Assembly: GCF_002900975.1 (NCBI RefSeq) | Contig: NZ_PJON01000001.1 | Coordinates: 868,001-932,000 of the forward strand | Length of the DNA: 64,000 nt | Reading direction: 5' to 3' | DNA from: Tabrizicola aquatica | GTDB taxonomy: Bacteria > Pseudomonadota > Alphaproteobacteria > Rhodobacterales > Rhodobacteraceae | Shown: positions 56,310 to 64,000 of the stretch, in pieces | Position numbering within the stretch: position 1 is the first letter of the stretch | Layout of the letters: each line of letters opens with the position of its first letter | Notes under the pieces: generated by a model | Database searches by the model: none | Told to the model about the DNA's origin: nothing | What the model saw: the letters and a program-made list of their open reading frames with translations, nothing else | Translations under genes and position numbers: made by a program

Positions 56310-57710
56310 TCAGCCAGACCTGGCAGTCGACAGCAGCCACAGGCCAAGCACGGTATAACCCACCATCAGCACGGTCATCGGCAGATGCGCCACCGGCCGC
56401 GCGCCCTGCCCCGCAAGTTTCAGCCCCAGAAGCACAGCCAGAAGATGCGCGCCAAGGATGGCGACGAATTGCAGGCCGTAGATCACAGGCATGACCCGGG
56501 TATCGGTCAGGAAGCCGAACGAGACATAGAAGGGCGGCAGGCCCAGCCAGCTGTCCCCGGTCAGGAACGGATCGTTCAGCGCGGCCAGGGTATATTGCCC
56601 GGCGGTCAGCAACATCACCAGATAATGCGCCGCGTGATAGCCCGCCGCGATGGCCAGGAACGACAGCATCACCGGCCCGGTGGCAAAGCCGCCGCCGACC
56701 TTGCGGCCCAGCGTGATCGCGCCCAGGATCAGCGCCAGCGTCAGCACCCAGATCGCCAAAAGGCCCCCGGTGTTCTGCCACATCACCGCGCTGCGCCCCG
56801 TCGGCTCTAACGGGTTCTCGCCGATCAGCCCCTGCCACCAGAAGGTCTCGGCCAGACCGTCGAAGGTCAGCGCGGCCAGGGCAAGGCTGACAAAGACCAC
56901 GGCCGAAGGGGTCAGGGGCGGCATTGCAAGCACCTGCGTGCCGGGCCAGCCGCGCATCAGGCGGGAGCGCGCGCCCGCAGTTTCGTGCCAAAGCGGCGAG
57001 ACCTTGGCGATGAAGCCGAACAGGACGGTCAGGAACTCACCCTGGTCCAGCCAATCCTCGCCCTCGGCCACCGCCAGCAGGAAGATGACGGCCCAATAGG
57101 CCAGCGCGACCTGGGCCAGGACGGCGGGGTCGTCGGGGTAAAGCGAGACCATCTGGAACCAGACGAAACCGGCATAGCCCGCGACCGCCGGCCAATGGCC
57201 AAGGCGGGCAAGGCCGACGCTGCCGGAGCGGCCCAGAAGCGTGCGGGCGATGCGCACGGGGCCGGTCCAAGGGTTGAGCGGCCGCCAAAGGTTGCCCAGC
57301 AGCATCGAGCCAAGCGGGACAGCGATCCAGACACCAGTCCAGAACACCAGCGTCATCAGGTTATGCATCGGGTCACGCTCGCCAAAGAGGCCGACAAGGA
57401 CCAGGGCGAGGAAAGCCATAAACGACAGGTAAGAGGTAAGCCCCACCGGCAGCAGCACCCGCCGCTCCCACACAAGGCGCGGGGCCATGACCGGCAGCCG
57501 GTGGGCGACGGCGCCCATGACTGCGGTCAGCGCCACCGTCAGCGCGGCGGCGGTGATGTAGTGGCCCGTCGGCAGCGTCAGGATGACCGAGGGCGGCAAG
57601 GCGCAGGCAATGGCAAGGCCGGGCGTCAGCAGGACGGCCAGACCGCCCGCCCCCAAAGTTTTCGAAAACTTTGGGCAAAATCCTTCAGAGGATTTTGGGT
57701 CGCGCGTCAC
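56310..57710 (-). CDS. Polytopic membrane protein of unknown function
   Basis: About 466 residues if translation starts at GTG 57710, which overlaps the DUF1185 stop (GTGA) and has GGGGAGG upstream. A TTG at 57656 is an alternative. About ten to twelve hydrophobic helices follow, with a conserved-looking loop LLGNLWRPLNPWTGPVRIAR. With the GTG start, residues 3-22 (RDPKSSEGFCPKFSKTLGAG) are simply the translation of a two-hairpin repeat. It sits between the DUF1185 and binding-protein genes, so a membrane role in the same pathway is possible. I do not recognise the family with confidence; it may be related to the large membrane proteins sometimes labelled fenitrothion hydrolase. Confidence 0.7.
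   Translation of the reverse strand: MTRDPKSSEGFCPKFSKTLGAGGLAVLLTPGLAIACALPPSVILTLPTGHYITAAALTVALTAVMGAVAHRLPVMAPRLVWERRVLLPVGLTSYLSFMAFLALVLVGLFGERDPMHNLMTLVFWTGVWIAVPLGSMLLGNLWRPLNPWTGPVRIARTLLGRSGSVGLARLGHWPAVAGYAGFVWFQMVSLYPDDPAVLAQVALAYWAVIFLLAVAEGEDWLDQGEFLTVLFGFIAKVSPLWHETAGARSRLMRGWPGTQVLAMPPLTPSAVVFVSLALAALTFDGLAETFWWQGLIGENPLEPTGRSAVMWQNTGGLLAIWVLTLALILGAITLGRKVGGGFATGPVMLSFLAIAAGYHAAHYLVMLLTAGQYTLAALNDPFLTGDSWLGLPPFYVSFGFLTDTRVMPVIYGLQFVAILGAHLLAVLLGLKLAGQGARPVAHLPMTVLMVGYTVLGLWLLSTARSG
57652..57697. repeat. Dual-palindrome intergenic repeat, copy 3
   Basis: Hairpin A is a 24-bp perfect palindrome (57652-57675; half CCCAAAGTTTTC). Hairpin B has arms CAAAATCCT / AGGATTTTG (57676-57697) with a 4-nt loop. 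GGGTC lies on the right as in the other copies. Unlike copies 1 and 2 it lies between two same-strand genes, just after the DUF1185 stop, and falls inside the start region of the membrane-protein frame. Confidence 0.82.
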
Positions 57711-58294
57711 CTTAGCCCGTCCTCCCCCTTGACCTGGTGGACTTCCAGCCCGCCCATCCGGCTGTGGACCCTGCCGCCGCGCGCCATGCCAAGCGCGAAC
57801 AGGACCTCGGTCGCGCGGGGCCCATCGGCGCAGGCCAGCGTGATCGCATCGAAGCGCGAGCGGACATAGGCCGCGTTCAGGTGGCCCAAGGGCAGGTCCA
57901 GCGTCGCGCCCATGCCGCCGACCTTCATCACCGAGGGCACGATGGCCCGGCATTCCCCCAGCCGTTCCCGCATCCCATAGCCGCCCGCGACATGCCAAAG
58001 CGCGCCGTGTTCGCTTTCCCCGCCCTCGCCCACGATGGCACCCTTGCCATAGGCGTCGATCCCCTCGCGCCCGCCAAGGGCGGCGACAAGGCGGTCGGTC
58101 AGGTCCAGGGCGAGCGGTTTAAGATCCTCCATCGCCGCTTGCAGGTCGGCCTCATAGCGGCCGGCAAAGGGATTCTGGCAGATCGCATAGATCGCGCCCC
58201 GGACCGGGGGGGGCTGGACCAGGGGGCCGCCCTCATGCCGGATCTCCTCAAGCTGCACCACGATCTTACGCACTGTAAAATCAGCCACTTGCAT
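57707..58294 (-). CDS. DUF1185 'amino acid synthesis' family protein
   Basis: 195 residues. Start VRKIVVQLEEIRHEGGPLVQ and later GKGAIVGEGGESEHGALWHV and VPSVMKVGGMGATLDLPLGH mark DUF1185. The family name is historical and no enzyme activity is established; structures belong to a chorismate-mutase-like fold group that includes RidA-type and cyclic-amide-hydrolase-like domains (from memory). Its start overlaps the UPF0280 gene by 14 bp, so it is translationally coupled into the cluster. Confidence 0.88.
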   Translation of the reverse strand: MQVADFTVRKIVVQLEEIRHEGGPLVQPPPVRGAIYAICQNPFAGRYEADLQAAMEDLKPLALDLTDRLVAALGGREGIDAYGKGAIVGEGGESEHGALWHVAGGYGMRERLGECRAIVPSVMKVGGMGATLDLPLGHLNAAYVRSRFDAITLACADGPRATEVLFALGMARGGRVHSRMGGLEVHQVKGEDGLR

Positions 58295-59135
58295 CCCCCT
58301 GTTCCAGCGCCAGAACGCCTGTCACCCGACGCTCACCTTGCAGGAAAAGCGCCGCACCTTCAATCAATCCACGCGCGCAGAAACCCTGGGCCGCGCGCAG
58401 GCCCGTCTCCAGCGCCCGCGCCCGGTCGGCGTCGGTCAGGGGGGGCACCGCCACCGTGACCAGCCGGTCGCCAAGGTCGCTGTCGCACTGCACCGCGCAG
58501 GCCGGGCGGCGCTGGATGCCGGAATGGTCCAGGTCCACCGCATTCGCGATCATCGTTGCCGCCGCATCCGCCATCGCCGCGCTCCGTGCCACGACCGTCA
58601 CCGCATCCGCGATGCCAAGCGAGAAGCTGCGCCCGCGCCAGCCCGAGGTCGCGATGCCCCGCACCGGGTCTGCGGCGCGGACCGTCACCAGGTCCACCCC
58701 GCCCGAGGCGGCCAGGGCGCAGGTCAACTCCTCGCCCTGCGCCAGCCAAAGCGCGATGTCGCCGCCGTTGTTGGCATAGGCGCGGCTGATGCCGGGGCCG
58801 GACAGGGCGGCCAGCACCTCTTCGGCCACCGCACCGGCGACGGCGGCCATCGGGGTGATGAAGGCGGGGCGGAAGGGAGCGACGGCTTCGGCCATGCGGC
58901 GGGCGATGGGGCCGTTCACCCTGGCCCCAGGCAGACGAAGGGCGGGAAGTTCGGCGACCAGTTCTTCCAGCACGGTCGAGAACCGGGCCGCGGCGCGGGC
59001 ATGGGCAGCGCGGATGGCCAGGGGCACGCCGAAAGCCTCGGCGATAATGTCGATGGGGCCGTGCTGCAGATGCAGCCGCCCGCCCGGCAGCAGGGCCGCG
59101 ACGGCACCGCTGGGCTGGGGGGCGGTCAGGGCCAT
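58281..59135 (-). CDS. UPF0280 (ApbE-like) family protein
   Basis: 284 residues from ATG 59135. Diagnostic segments are RVNGPIARRMAEAVAPFRPA, FITPMAAVAGAVAEEVLAAL, ISRAYANNGGDIALWLAQGE, SGWRGRSFSLGIADAVTVVA and AAATMIANAVDLDH. UPF0280 proteins are related to ApbE flavin transferases. The gene overlaps the upstream reductase gene by 10 bp and the downstream DUF1185 gene by 14 bp. A role in attaching flavin to the neighbouring reductase is a reasonable but untested idea. Confidence 0.87.
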   Translation of the reverse strand: MALTAPQPSGAVAALLPGGRLHLQHGPIDIIAEAFGVPLAIRAAHARAAARFSTVLEELVAELPALRLPGARVNGPIARRMAEAVAPFRPAFITPMAAVAGAVAEEVLAALSGPGISRAYANNGGDIALWLAQGEELTCALAASGGVDLVTVRAADPVRGIATSGWRGRSFSLGIADAVTVVARSAAMADAAATMIANAVDLDHSGIQRRPACAVQCDSDLGDRLVTVAVPPLTDADRARALETGLRAAQGFCARGLIEGAALFLQGERRVTGVLALEQGDASG

Positions 59136-60556
59136 GGCGCGACCCGTGCTGCGGTGGGGTATTCCCCGCCTTCGGCCATGGACTGGTCCAGCGTCCGGAT
59201 GCTGTCGGCATGGCCGCCCATCGCCAGATAGTCGGCGCGCGGCAGGGTGAACTCCAGCGGGGCGACAAGGGCCGGAGTGGGAACATAGCCGAAAGCGCCC
59301 TTCGGCAGGCGGGTGACGTCGACCATGAAGGTGATCCCGCCACCCGGCCAGACGAAGGTCTCGGCCCCGCCGCTGGTCAGCCGCGTGACGCCCCCCTGCA
59401 CTGACTGCGTCAGGCGCACCGGATTCTTCGCCACCCCCGCCCGCAGGCTGCCGCCCGCGCCGCCGACGAACAGCACCGTGCAAAGCGAAGGTTCGCAATT
59501 CTCGTCAATAAGTTCGACGGATTTCTTCAGGCTTTCTGGCAAGTCCTGCGGCACCGGGCGCAGGGCATCGTCCAGGACGTAATAGGCATATTGCTCACCC
59601 GTGGTGGACACCATCAACAGCCGCAACCCCGGCCGCGCGCCCTTCTTCGGGTTCCAGTCGCCCAGGATCTCCAGCGGGTCGGTCAGCCGCGTGCCGCCCC
59701 AGCCTTGCCCGGGTTCCGAGACCTTGAAATAGCGCCCGGGGGTGGAGCGGTGGCCCTTGATCCGGATGCCCGAGGGTGGCCAGCCGATCACCTTGCCGGC
59801 CTGATGTTCGCTGACGACGCCGGTGATGTGGTCATCGACCACCACCACCTCGTCCACCAGGCCCTGCCACTGGACGGCAAACATGCCGATGGTGGCCGAG
59901 CCGCAGCCGACGCGCATCCGCCTTTCGCGCACCCCGTCCACGATGGGCGCCTGCCCGGCCTGCACCACAAGGGTCGAGCCGCCGTCGATCGCCAGTTCCA
60001 CCGCCTCGCCGTTGCACAAGGCCAGCATCGCGGCGCAGGTGACGCGCCCCTCGGCCTTGGTGCCGCCGGTCAGGTGGTGGACACCGCCAAGGCTGAGCAT
60101 CTGCGACCCGTATTCAGCGGTCGTCACATGGCCGATGGGTTCGCCCTGGACGCGCACCACGGCGCCTTCGGGGCCAAGGAACCGGTCGGTGTCGATCTTC
60201 ACCTTGACCCCGCAGTAGGAGAAGATCGCCTCGGTCACCACCGTGACCATGTCGGCGCCCTGAACCTGCGAGGCGACGATGAAGGGCGCGGGCTTGTAGT
60301 CCGGGTAGGTCGTGCCCGAACCGATGCCGGTGACGAAGGCATCGGCCGGGACCGGCGTGCCGTCCCAGTCGCGGGCGGCGAAGGGGACGATGCGGCCCCC
60401 GGCCTCGACGCTGTGCGAGAGCATGACCACAGGATCGGTCCGCACGATCCGACCGGCCTCATTGGCATAGCGGTCGCAGGCGCCGGTCTGGCCGGGGGCG
60501 ATGTAGCACATCACCGGGCAGGCATCGCAGCGGATCTTTTCCGGGGTGTCGGTCAT
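59126..60556 (-). CDS. hnr: 6-hydroxynicotinate reductase homologue
   Basis: 476 residues from ATG 60556 (MTDTPEKIRCDACPVMCYIA). The N-terminal cysteines in CDACPVMCYIAPGQTGACDR are ferredoxin-like Fe-S ligands. Later segments ADMVTVVTEAIFSYCGVKVK, VGCGSATIGMFAVQWQG and ETFVWPGGGITFMVDVTRLP match 6-hydroxynicotinate reductases as I know them from Eubacterium nicotinate fermentation, where the enzyme reduces the pyridone ring. In this aerobic or phototrophic host the substrate may be another hydroxylated heterocycle. It is tightly coupled to the UPF0280 gene. Confidence 0.85.
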   Translation of the reverse strand: MTDTPEKIRCDACPVMCYIAPGQTGACDRYANEAGRIVRTDPVVMLSHSVEAGGRIVPFAARDWDGTPVPADAFVTGIGSGTTYPDYKPAPFIVASQVQGADMVTVVTEAIFSYCGVKVKIDTDRFLGPEGAVVRVQGEPIGHVTTAEYGSQMLSLGGVHHLTGGTKAEGRVTCAAMLALCNGEAVELAIDGGSTLVVQAGQAPIVDGVRERRMRVGCGSATIGMFAVQWQGLVDEVVVVDDHITGVVSEHQAGKVIGWPPSGIRIKGHRSTPGRYFKVSEPGQGWGGTRLTDPLEILGDWNPKKGARPGLRLLMVSTTGEQYAYYVLDDALRPVPQDLPESLKKSVELIDENCEPSLCTVLFVGGAGGSLRAGVAKNPVRLTQSVQGGVTRLTSGGAETFVWPGGGITFMVDVTRLPKGAFGYVPTPALVAPLEFTLPRADYLAMGGHADSIRTLDQSMAEGGEYPTAARVAPWP

Positions 60557-60633
60557 GGGTGGCACCCGCCGGGGGCCAGCCCCCGGACCCCCGGGATATC
60601 TATCGACAGAAAATGGCCGGGGCGCAGAGTCAT
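60553..60633 (-). other. 26-codon ORF bridging the Mo-hydroxylase and hnr genes
   Basis: ATG 60633 overlaps the hydroxylase stop (ATGA) and the ORF's TGA overlaps the hnr ATG (ATGA). The middle contains a GC-rich potential hairpin (GGGGGC and GCCCCC arms near 60575-60590). The predicted peptide is Gly/Pro-rich and looks like translated intergenic repeat. I do not call it a protein gene; a coupling or hairpin element is more likely. Confidence 0.2.
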
Positions 60634-63296
60634 GCCTGCCCCCGCGTGCTGGCCAGGACCCGGTGCGGCAGCGCGGGGACGCGGGTGATCTCGGCCCCGG
60701 TCGCATGGCGGATCGCGTTCAGGATCGCCGGCGCGGTGGGGATCAGGACGTGTTCGCCCAGGCCCTTGGCGCCGAAGGGGCCTTCGGGGTCGGGAACCTC
60801 GATCAACAGGCTTTCGATCGGGGGCACGTCGCTGGTGGTGGGGATCAGGTAGTCGTGCAGGTTCTCGGTCCGGCCGGGCAGGTATTCCTCCATCAGCGCG
60901 AGGCCAATGCCCTGGGCAATGCCGCCCTCGATCTGGCCGCGGGCGAGCATCGGGTTGATCGCGCGGCCCACGTCATGCGCGGCGGTGATCTTCAGGAGTT
61001 TGACCGTGCCAAGGGCCGCGTCCACCAGAAGCTCCACCATCTGGGCGCCGTAGCCATAAAGCGCATAGGGCGCGCCCTGGCCATCGGCGTCGAGGGGCGA
61101 GGTCGGGGGGTCATAGGTCGCCTCGGCGGCAAGGGCGTGGCCCTGGGCATTGGTGGGCAGGCGGGCAAGGTCGATCCGGGCGGTCGTGCCACGGTCGCGG
61201 ACGATGAGTGTGGGGCCGTCCAGCGCCAGCGTGGCGCCCTGCCCCGCATTGGCGTGGCGCAGGATTTCGGCGCGCAGGGCCTCGGCCGCGGCCTTGGCGG
61301 CGCGGCCGGTCACGAAGGTCTGCCGGCTGGCTGAGGTCTTGCCGGCGTCCGGGGTCAGCGCGGTGTCGGGGCCGATCAGGCGGAAGGCGGCAAGCGGCAG
61401 ACCCAGCGCCTCGGCCGCGATCTGGGCGATGACGGTGTTCGAGCCCTGGCCGATGTCGGTCGCGCCCTGATGCAGGACCACTTCACCTTCGGGCGAAACA
61501 CCGATGCGGATGGTCGAGGGGTTCGGCAGCGCCGTGTTGCCGCAGCCGTACCAGCACGAGGCGATGCCGACGCCCCGGCCCTTTTGGCCCCGCGCGTCGG
61601 CAAGGGCGCGGGTCCAGTGCGGGTGCAAGGCGGTCAGGCAGTCGTGGATGCCCACCGCGCGCAGGGTCTGGCCGGTGGCCGAGGCGTCGCCGTCGCGCAG
61701 CGCGTTGATCAGCCGGAACTCCAGCCGGTCGATGCCCGCCTTGTCGGCCAGCCGGTCGTACAGCGTTTCCTGCCACAGCGCGCCTTGCGGCACGCCAAAG
61801 CCACGGAACGCGCCCGAAACCGGCCCGTGGGTATGGATCGCCCGCGCCCGGGCAGTGATCGCAGGCGTCAGGTACGGCCCCGAAACATGCACCGGCACCC
61901 GGTTCGCCACGGTCGGGCCCCAGCTGGAATAGGCGCCGGTGTTGAAGCGGCCCTCGAACTCCACCCCCGTGATCCGGCCTTGCGCGTCACAGCCGATCCG
62001 GCCCCGCATCTCGGCCGGGTGGCGCTTGGTGGTCGAGGTCATGCTGTCCTGGCGGCTGTAGACCATGCGGCAGGGGCGGCCGGTCTTGAGGGTGACCAGG
62101 CCGATCAGCGGTTGCAGCGAGATATCCAGCTTGGAGCCAAACCCCCCGCCCACGGCGGAAGGGATGATGCGGACCCGGTCCAGCGGCAGCCCCAGGATCG
62201 CGGCGGTATCCTCGCGGTCCATGGCCGGGGCCTGGGTGCAGGCGCGGATCACCAGGGTCTCGCCTTCTGCCCAGGCGCTGCCGGCTTCGGGTTCGATATA
62301 GGCGTGTTCGACGAAGGCGGTGGTCATCTCGCCTTCGACGACATGGGCGCTGGCGGCAAGGGCGGCGGCGGCATCGCCCTTTTGCACCCGGCCTTCGATC
62401 AGGCGGTTGCCGGGGCGGGTCGGGTGGATGAGGTCGCCCACCTCGGCCTCGGCCGGGGTGGTGAGGGCGGGAAGCGGGGTCCAGGTGATCGGAAAGCCGG
62501 TCAGGTCGGGGTCGGTGCCCGGCTCGAACGCCACAAGGGCCGCGCATTCGCCCCGGAACCGGGCGGGCGAGGCGGCGATGGCGGGCTGGTCGGCGAAGGG
62601 GGGGATCACCGAAAACGCGTTGCGTCCGGGGATGTCGGCGGCGGTCAGGATCGTAACCACGCCGGGACGGGCGCGGAACGGGCCAAGGTCACCGATCTGG
62701 AACGCGGCATGGGGATGGGGCGAGCGGACGGCCTTGACCACCAGCGCGCCGACCGGCCATTCGTCCGCGCCGAAACTGTCGCCCGCCACCTTGGCCGCGC
62801 CGTCCAGCCGCAGGACGCTGGCCCCCACCCCGTCTGTCGGCGCAGCGGGCAACGGCCCACCGGCCGCGACCACGGCGGCGATGATGCTGCGATAGCCGGT
62901 GCAGCGGCACAAGACGCCCCCAAGCGCCTGTTCCACCTCCTCGGCCGTGGGCTGGGCGGTGCGGGCCAGAAGCTCGGCTGCGGTCAAAAGCATGCCGGGC
63001 GTGCAGATCCCGCATTGCGCGGCACCATGGGCGTGGAAACTGGCGCAGAGGCGGGAAAGCTCGGCGGTCTCGCCCTCGATGGTCGTGACGGCGCGGCCTT
63101 CGACCCGTGCGACGGGCGTCAGGCAGGCGCAGACCGCCGCCCCGTCCAGAAGCACCGTGCAGGCACCGCAATCACCGGCGTCGCAGCCAACCTTGGTGCC
63201 GACCATGCCCAGCCGTTCGCGCAGCGTCTCGGACAGGCGTTCGGTCGGGGGGGCGTCGGTGCCGACGGGGGCGCCGTTCAGGGTAAAGGCGATCAT
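60630..63296 (-). CDS. Molybdenum hydroxylase, fused 2Fe-2S and Mo-cofactor subunits
   Basis: 888 residues. Residues 1-150 are the two [2Fe-2S] domains: VGCDAGDCGACTVLLDG and CGICTPGMLLTAAEL with GGVLCRCTGYRSI. From about 160 the molybdopterin part follows: VGGGFGSKLDISLQPLIGLV, GPVSGAFRGFGVPQGALWQE, and the catalytic glutamate region FGAKGLGEHVLIPTAPAILN. This is the xanthine dehydrogenase/nicotinate hydroxylase family in a fused small-large arrangement. It hydroxylates N-heteroaromatic rings next to nitrogen, using water. It overlaps the FAD-subunit gene by 4 bp. Confidence 0.93.
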   Translation of the reverse strand: MIAFTLNGAPVGTDAPPTERLSETLRERLGMVGTKVGCDAGDCGACTVLLDGAAVCACLTPVARVEGRAVTTIEGETAELSRLCASFHAHGAAQCGICTPGMLLTAAELLARTAQPTAEEVEQALGGVLCRCTGYRSIIAAVVAAGGPLPAAPTDGVGASVLRLDGAAKVAGDSFGADEWPVGALVVKAVRSPHPHAAFQIGDLGPFRARPGVVTILTAADIPGRNAFSVIPPFADQPAIAASPARFRGECAALVAFEPGTDPDLTGFPITWTPLPALTTPAEAEVGDLIHPTRPGNRLIEGRVQKGDAAAALAASAHVVEGEMTTAFVEHAYIEPEAGSAWAEGETLVIRACTQAPAMDREDTAAILGLPLDRVRIIPSAVGGGFGSKLDISLQPLIGLVTLKTGRPCRMVYSRQDSMTSTTKRHPAEMRGRIGCDAQGRITGVEFEGRFNTGAYSSWGPTVANRVPVHVSGPYLTPAITARARAIHTHGPVSGAFRGFGVPQGALWQETLYDRLADKAGIDRLEFRLINALRDGDASATGQTLRAVGIHDCLTALHPHWTRALADARGQKGRGVGIASCWYGCGNTALPNPSTIRIGVSPEGEVVLHQGATDIGQGSNTVIAQIAAEALGLPLAAFRLIGPDTALTPDAGKTSASRQTFVTGRAAKAAAEALRAEILRHANAGQGATLALDGPTLIVRDRGTTARIDLARLPTNAQGHALAAEATYDPPTSPLDADGQGAPYALYGYGAQMVELLVDAALGTVKLLKITAAHDVGRAINPMLARGQIEGGIAQGIGLALMEEYLPGRTENLHDYLIPTTSDVPPIESLLIEVPDPEGPFGAKGLGEHVLIPTAPAILNAIRHATGAEITRVPALPHRVLASTRGQA

Positions 63297-64000
63297 GCCA
63301 GGGCCTCGCTGACCGCGCGGCGGACCAGTTCGGCGGCGGCCTGGCGCCGATAGGTGGCGGTGGCGCGCACGTCGTCGATGGGGGCAAGGGCAGCGGCGAC
63401 CGATTCGGCGGGGATGCGGTCGGCGGCACCGTCCCGGGGGCCGACAAGCGCGGCCTCGACCCGCGGCAGGCGCTGCGCGACAGGGGAGCAGGCCCCGACC
63501 GCCACGGCGGCGTGGGTGATGCGGTCGCCGTCCATGTCCAGACGCGCGGCGACCATGGCGATCGAGATTACCAGATGCGCCCGCGTGCCCAGCTTGACAA
63601 AGGCCGACCGGCCCGAAAGCGCCGCTTGCGGGATCAGGATTGCGGTCAGCACCTCATCCGGGCCAAGCGCAGTGCGGCGGGGGCCAAGAAGGAAGCGGTC
63701 CAGCAACAGGGTCCGGGTTCCGGCGGGCGAGGCGATCTCCACACTTGCGTCCAGCGCCAGGAGCGGCGGCACACCGTCCGCGGCGGGTGAGGCGTTGCAC
63801 AGGTTGCCGCCAATCGTGCCCGCGTTCTGCACCTGACGCCCGCCGACCTGCAGCGCGGCCTGCTGCAGGGCACGGGCCGCAGGGGGCAGGTCGGCCGTGG
63901 CAATCGCGGTCCAGCTGGTCGCCGCGCCGATCCGCAGCCCCTGCCCCTGCCCGGCGCGAATGCCCGCAAGTTCGTCCAGCCCACCCAGATCCAGCACGTC
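63293..64000 (-). CDS. Molybdenum hydroxylase FAD-binding (medium) subunit, partial
   Basis: The 5' end lies beyond the window; 235 residues are seen of an expected 270-290. The FAD-binding signature AGTIGGNLCNASPAADGVPP follows VGGRQVQNAGT, and the C-terminal CO-dehydrogenase-flavoprotein domain includes SAFVKLGTRAHLVISIAMVA. It accepts electrons from the 2Fe-2S/Mo protein encoded directly downstream (ATGA overlap). Codon phase is intact to the window edge. Confidence 0.92.
   Translation of the reverse strand, partial: DVLDLGGLDELAGIRAGQGQGLRIGAATSWTAIATADLPPAARALQQAALQVGGRQVQNAGTIGGNLCNASPAADGVPPLLALDASVEIASPAGTRTLLLDRFLLGPRRTALGPDEVLTAILIPQAALSGRSAFVKLGTRAHLVISIAMVAARLDMDGDRITHAAVAVGACSPVAQRLPRVEAALVGPRDGAADRIPAESVAAALAPIDDVRATATYRRQAAAELVRRAVSEALA

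Noticed and set aside
54955-56991. A 678-residue version of the binding protein
   Set aside because: The 254 codons before ATG 56229 are antisense-like and a signal peptide starts exactly at 56229.
60556-60706. A 50-residue N-terminal extension of the hnr product
   Set aside because: The extension overlaps the end of the Mo-hydroxylase gene and is Arg/Pro/Gly-rich; ATG 60556 directly precedes the Cys-rich conserved start.

Overview
The window is GC-rich chromosomal DNA with tightly packed, often ATGA-overlapping genes. It is best explained as an anoxygenic phototroph of the Rhodobacter lineage (Rhodobacterales). The diagnostic genes are pufX and pufQ, which are typical of that group, in the order bchC-X-Y-Z-pufQ-B-A-L-M-X followed by dxs. 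No pufC is present. Carotenoid genes are of the spheroidene type (crtF, crtE, crtD, crtC). I cannot name the species from sequence alone.

Layout. 1-9.7 kb (+): a partial unknown gene, an alcohol/aldehyde oxidation pair (GMC oxidoreductase and ALDH), a Pho-box-controlled pstSCA that lacks pstB and phoU, and a small operon of a C-N hydrolase, a RidA-family protein and a DUF1028 protein. The DUF1028 3' end is tandemly duplicated. 9.7-17.7 kb: flavin monooxygenase, ketoglutarate-semialdehyde-type dehydrogenase, serine-glyoxylate-type aminotransferase, ABC exporter, YgfZ and two conserved unknowns. 17.8-23.0 kb (-): tolC, pcm-like gene, membrane protein, dxs. 23.0-35.8 kb: photosynthesis genes. 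bchCXYZ-pufQBALMX runs as a superoperon on the minus strand behind crtEF. crtDC diverges on the plus strand. TGT-N12-ACA (PpsR/CrtJ-type) sites sit before bchC and between crtE and crtD. The photosynthesis cluster stops at crtC: tspO, crtB, crtI, crtA and bchIDO, which follow crtC in R. capsulatus and R. sphaeroides, are absent and must lie elsewhere. 35.9-42.4 kb: two tRNA-Val genes, an HU-like gene, a small protein with a peptidase S74-like domain, lon, a Hint-domain protein and tgt. 42.5-47.7 kb (+): a TetR-RND efflux operon.

47.8 kb to the window end (-): one long catabolic cluster. It holds hydantoinase/oxoprolinase-type HyuA and HyuB, a branched-chain-type ABC importer (LivFGMH and binding protein), a polytopic membrane protein, a DUF1185 protein, a UPF0280 (ApbE-like) protein, a 6-hydroxynicotinate-reductase homologue, and a molybdenum hydroxylase (fused 2Fe-2S and Mo subunits, plus an FAD subunit cut by the window edge). 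I read it as import, Mo-dependent hydroxylation, reductive dearomatisation and ATP-dependent ring opening of an unknown N-heterocycle. This is the best candidate here for an undescribed system.

Other structure of note: three copies of a two-hairpin intergenic repeat (36.1, 47.8 and 57.7 kb); two copies of a 15-bp dyad (9.7 and 35.8 kb); and three very short ORFs (bchX/bchY, hyuA/hyuB, Mo-hydroxylase/hnr) that bridge operon gaps and overlap the genes on both sides.
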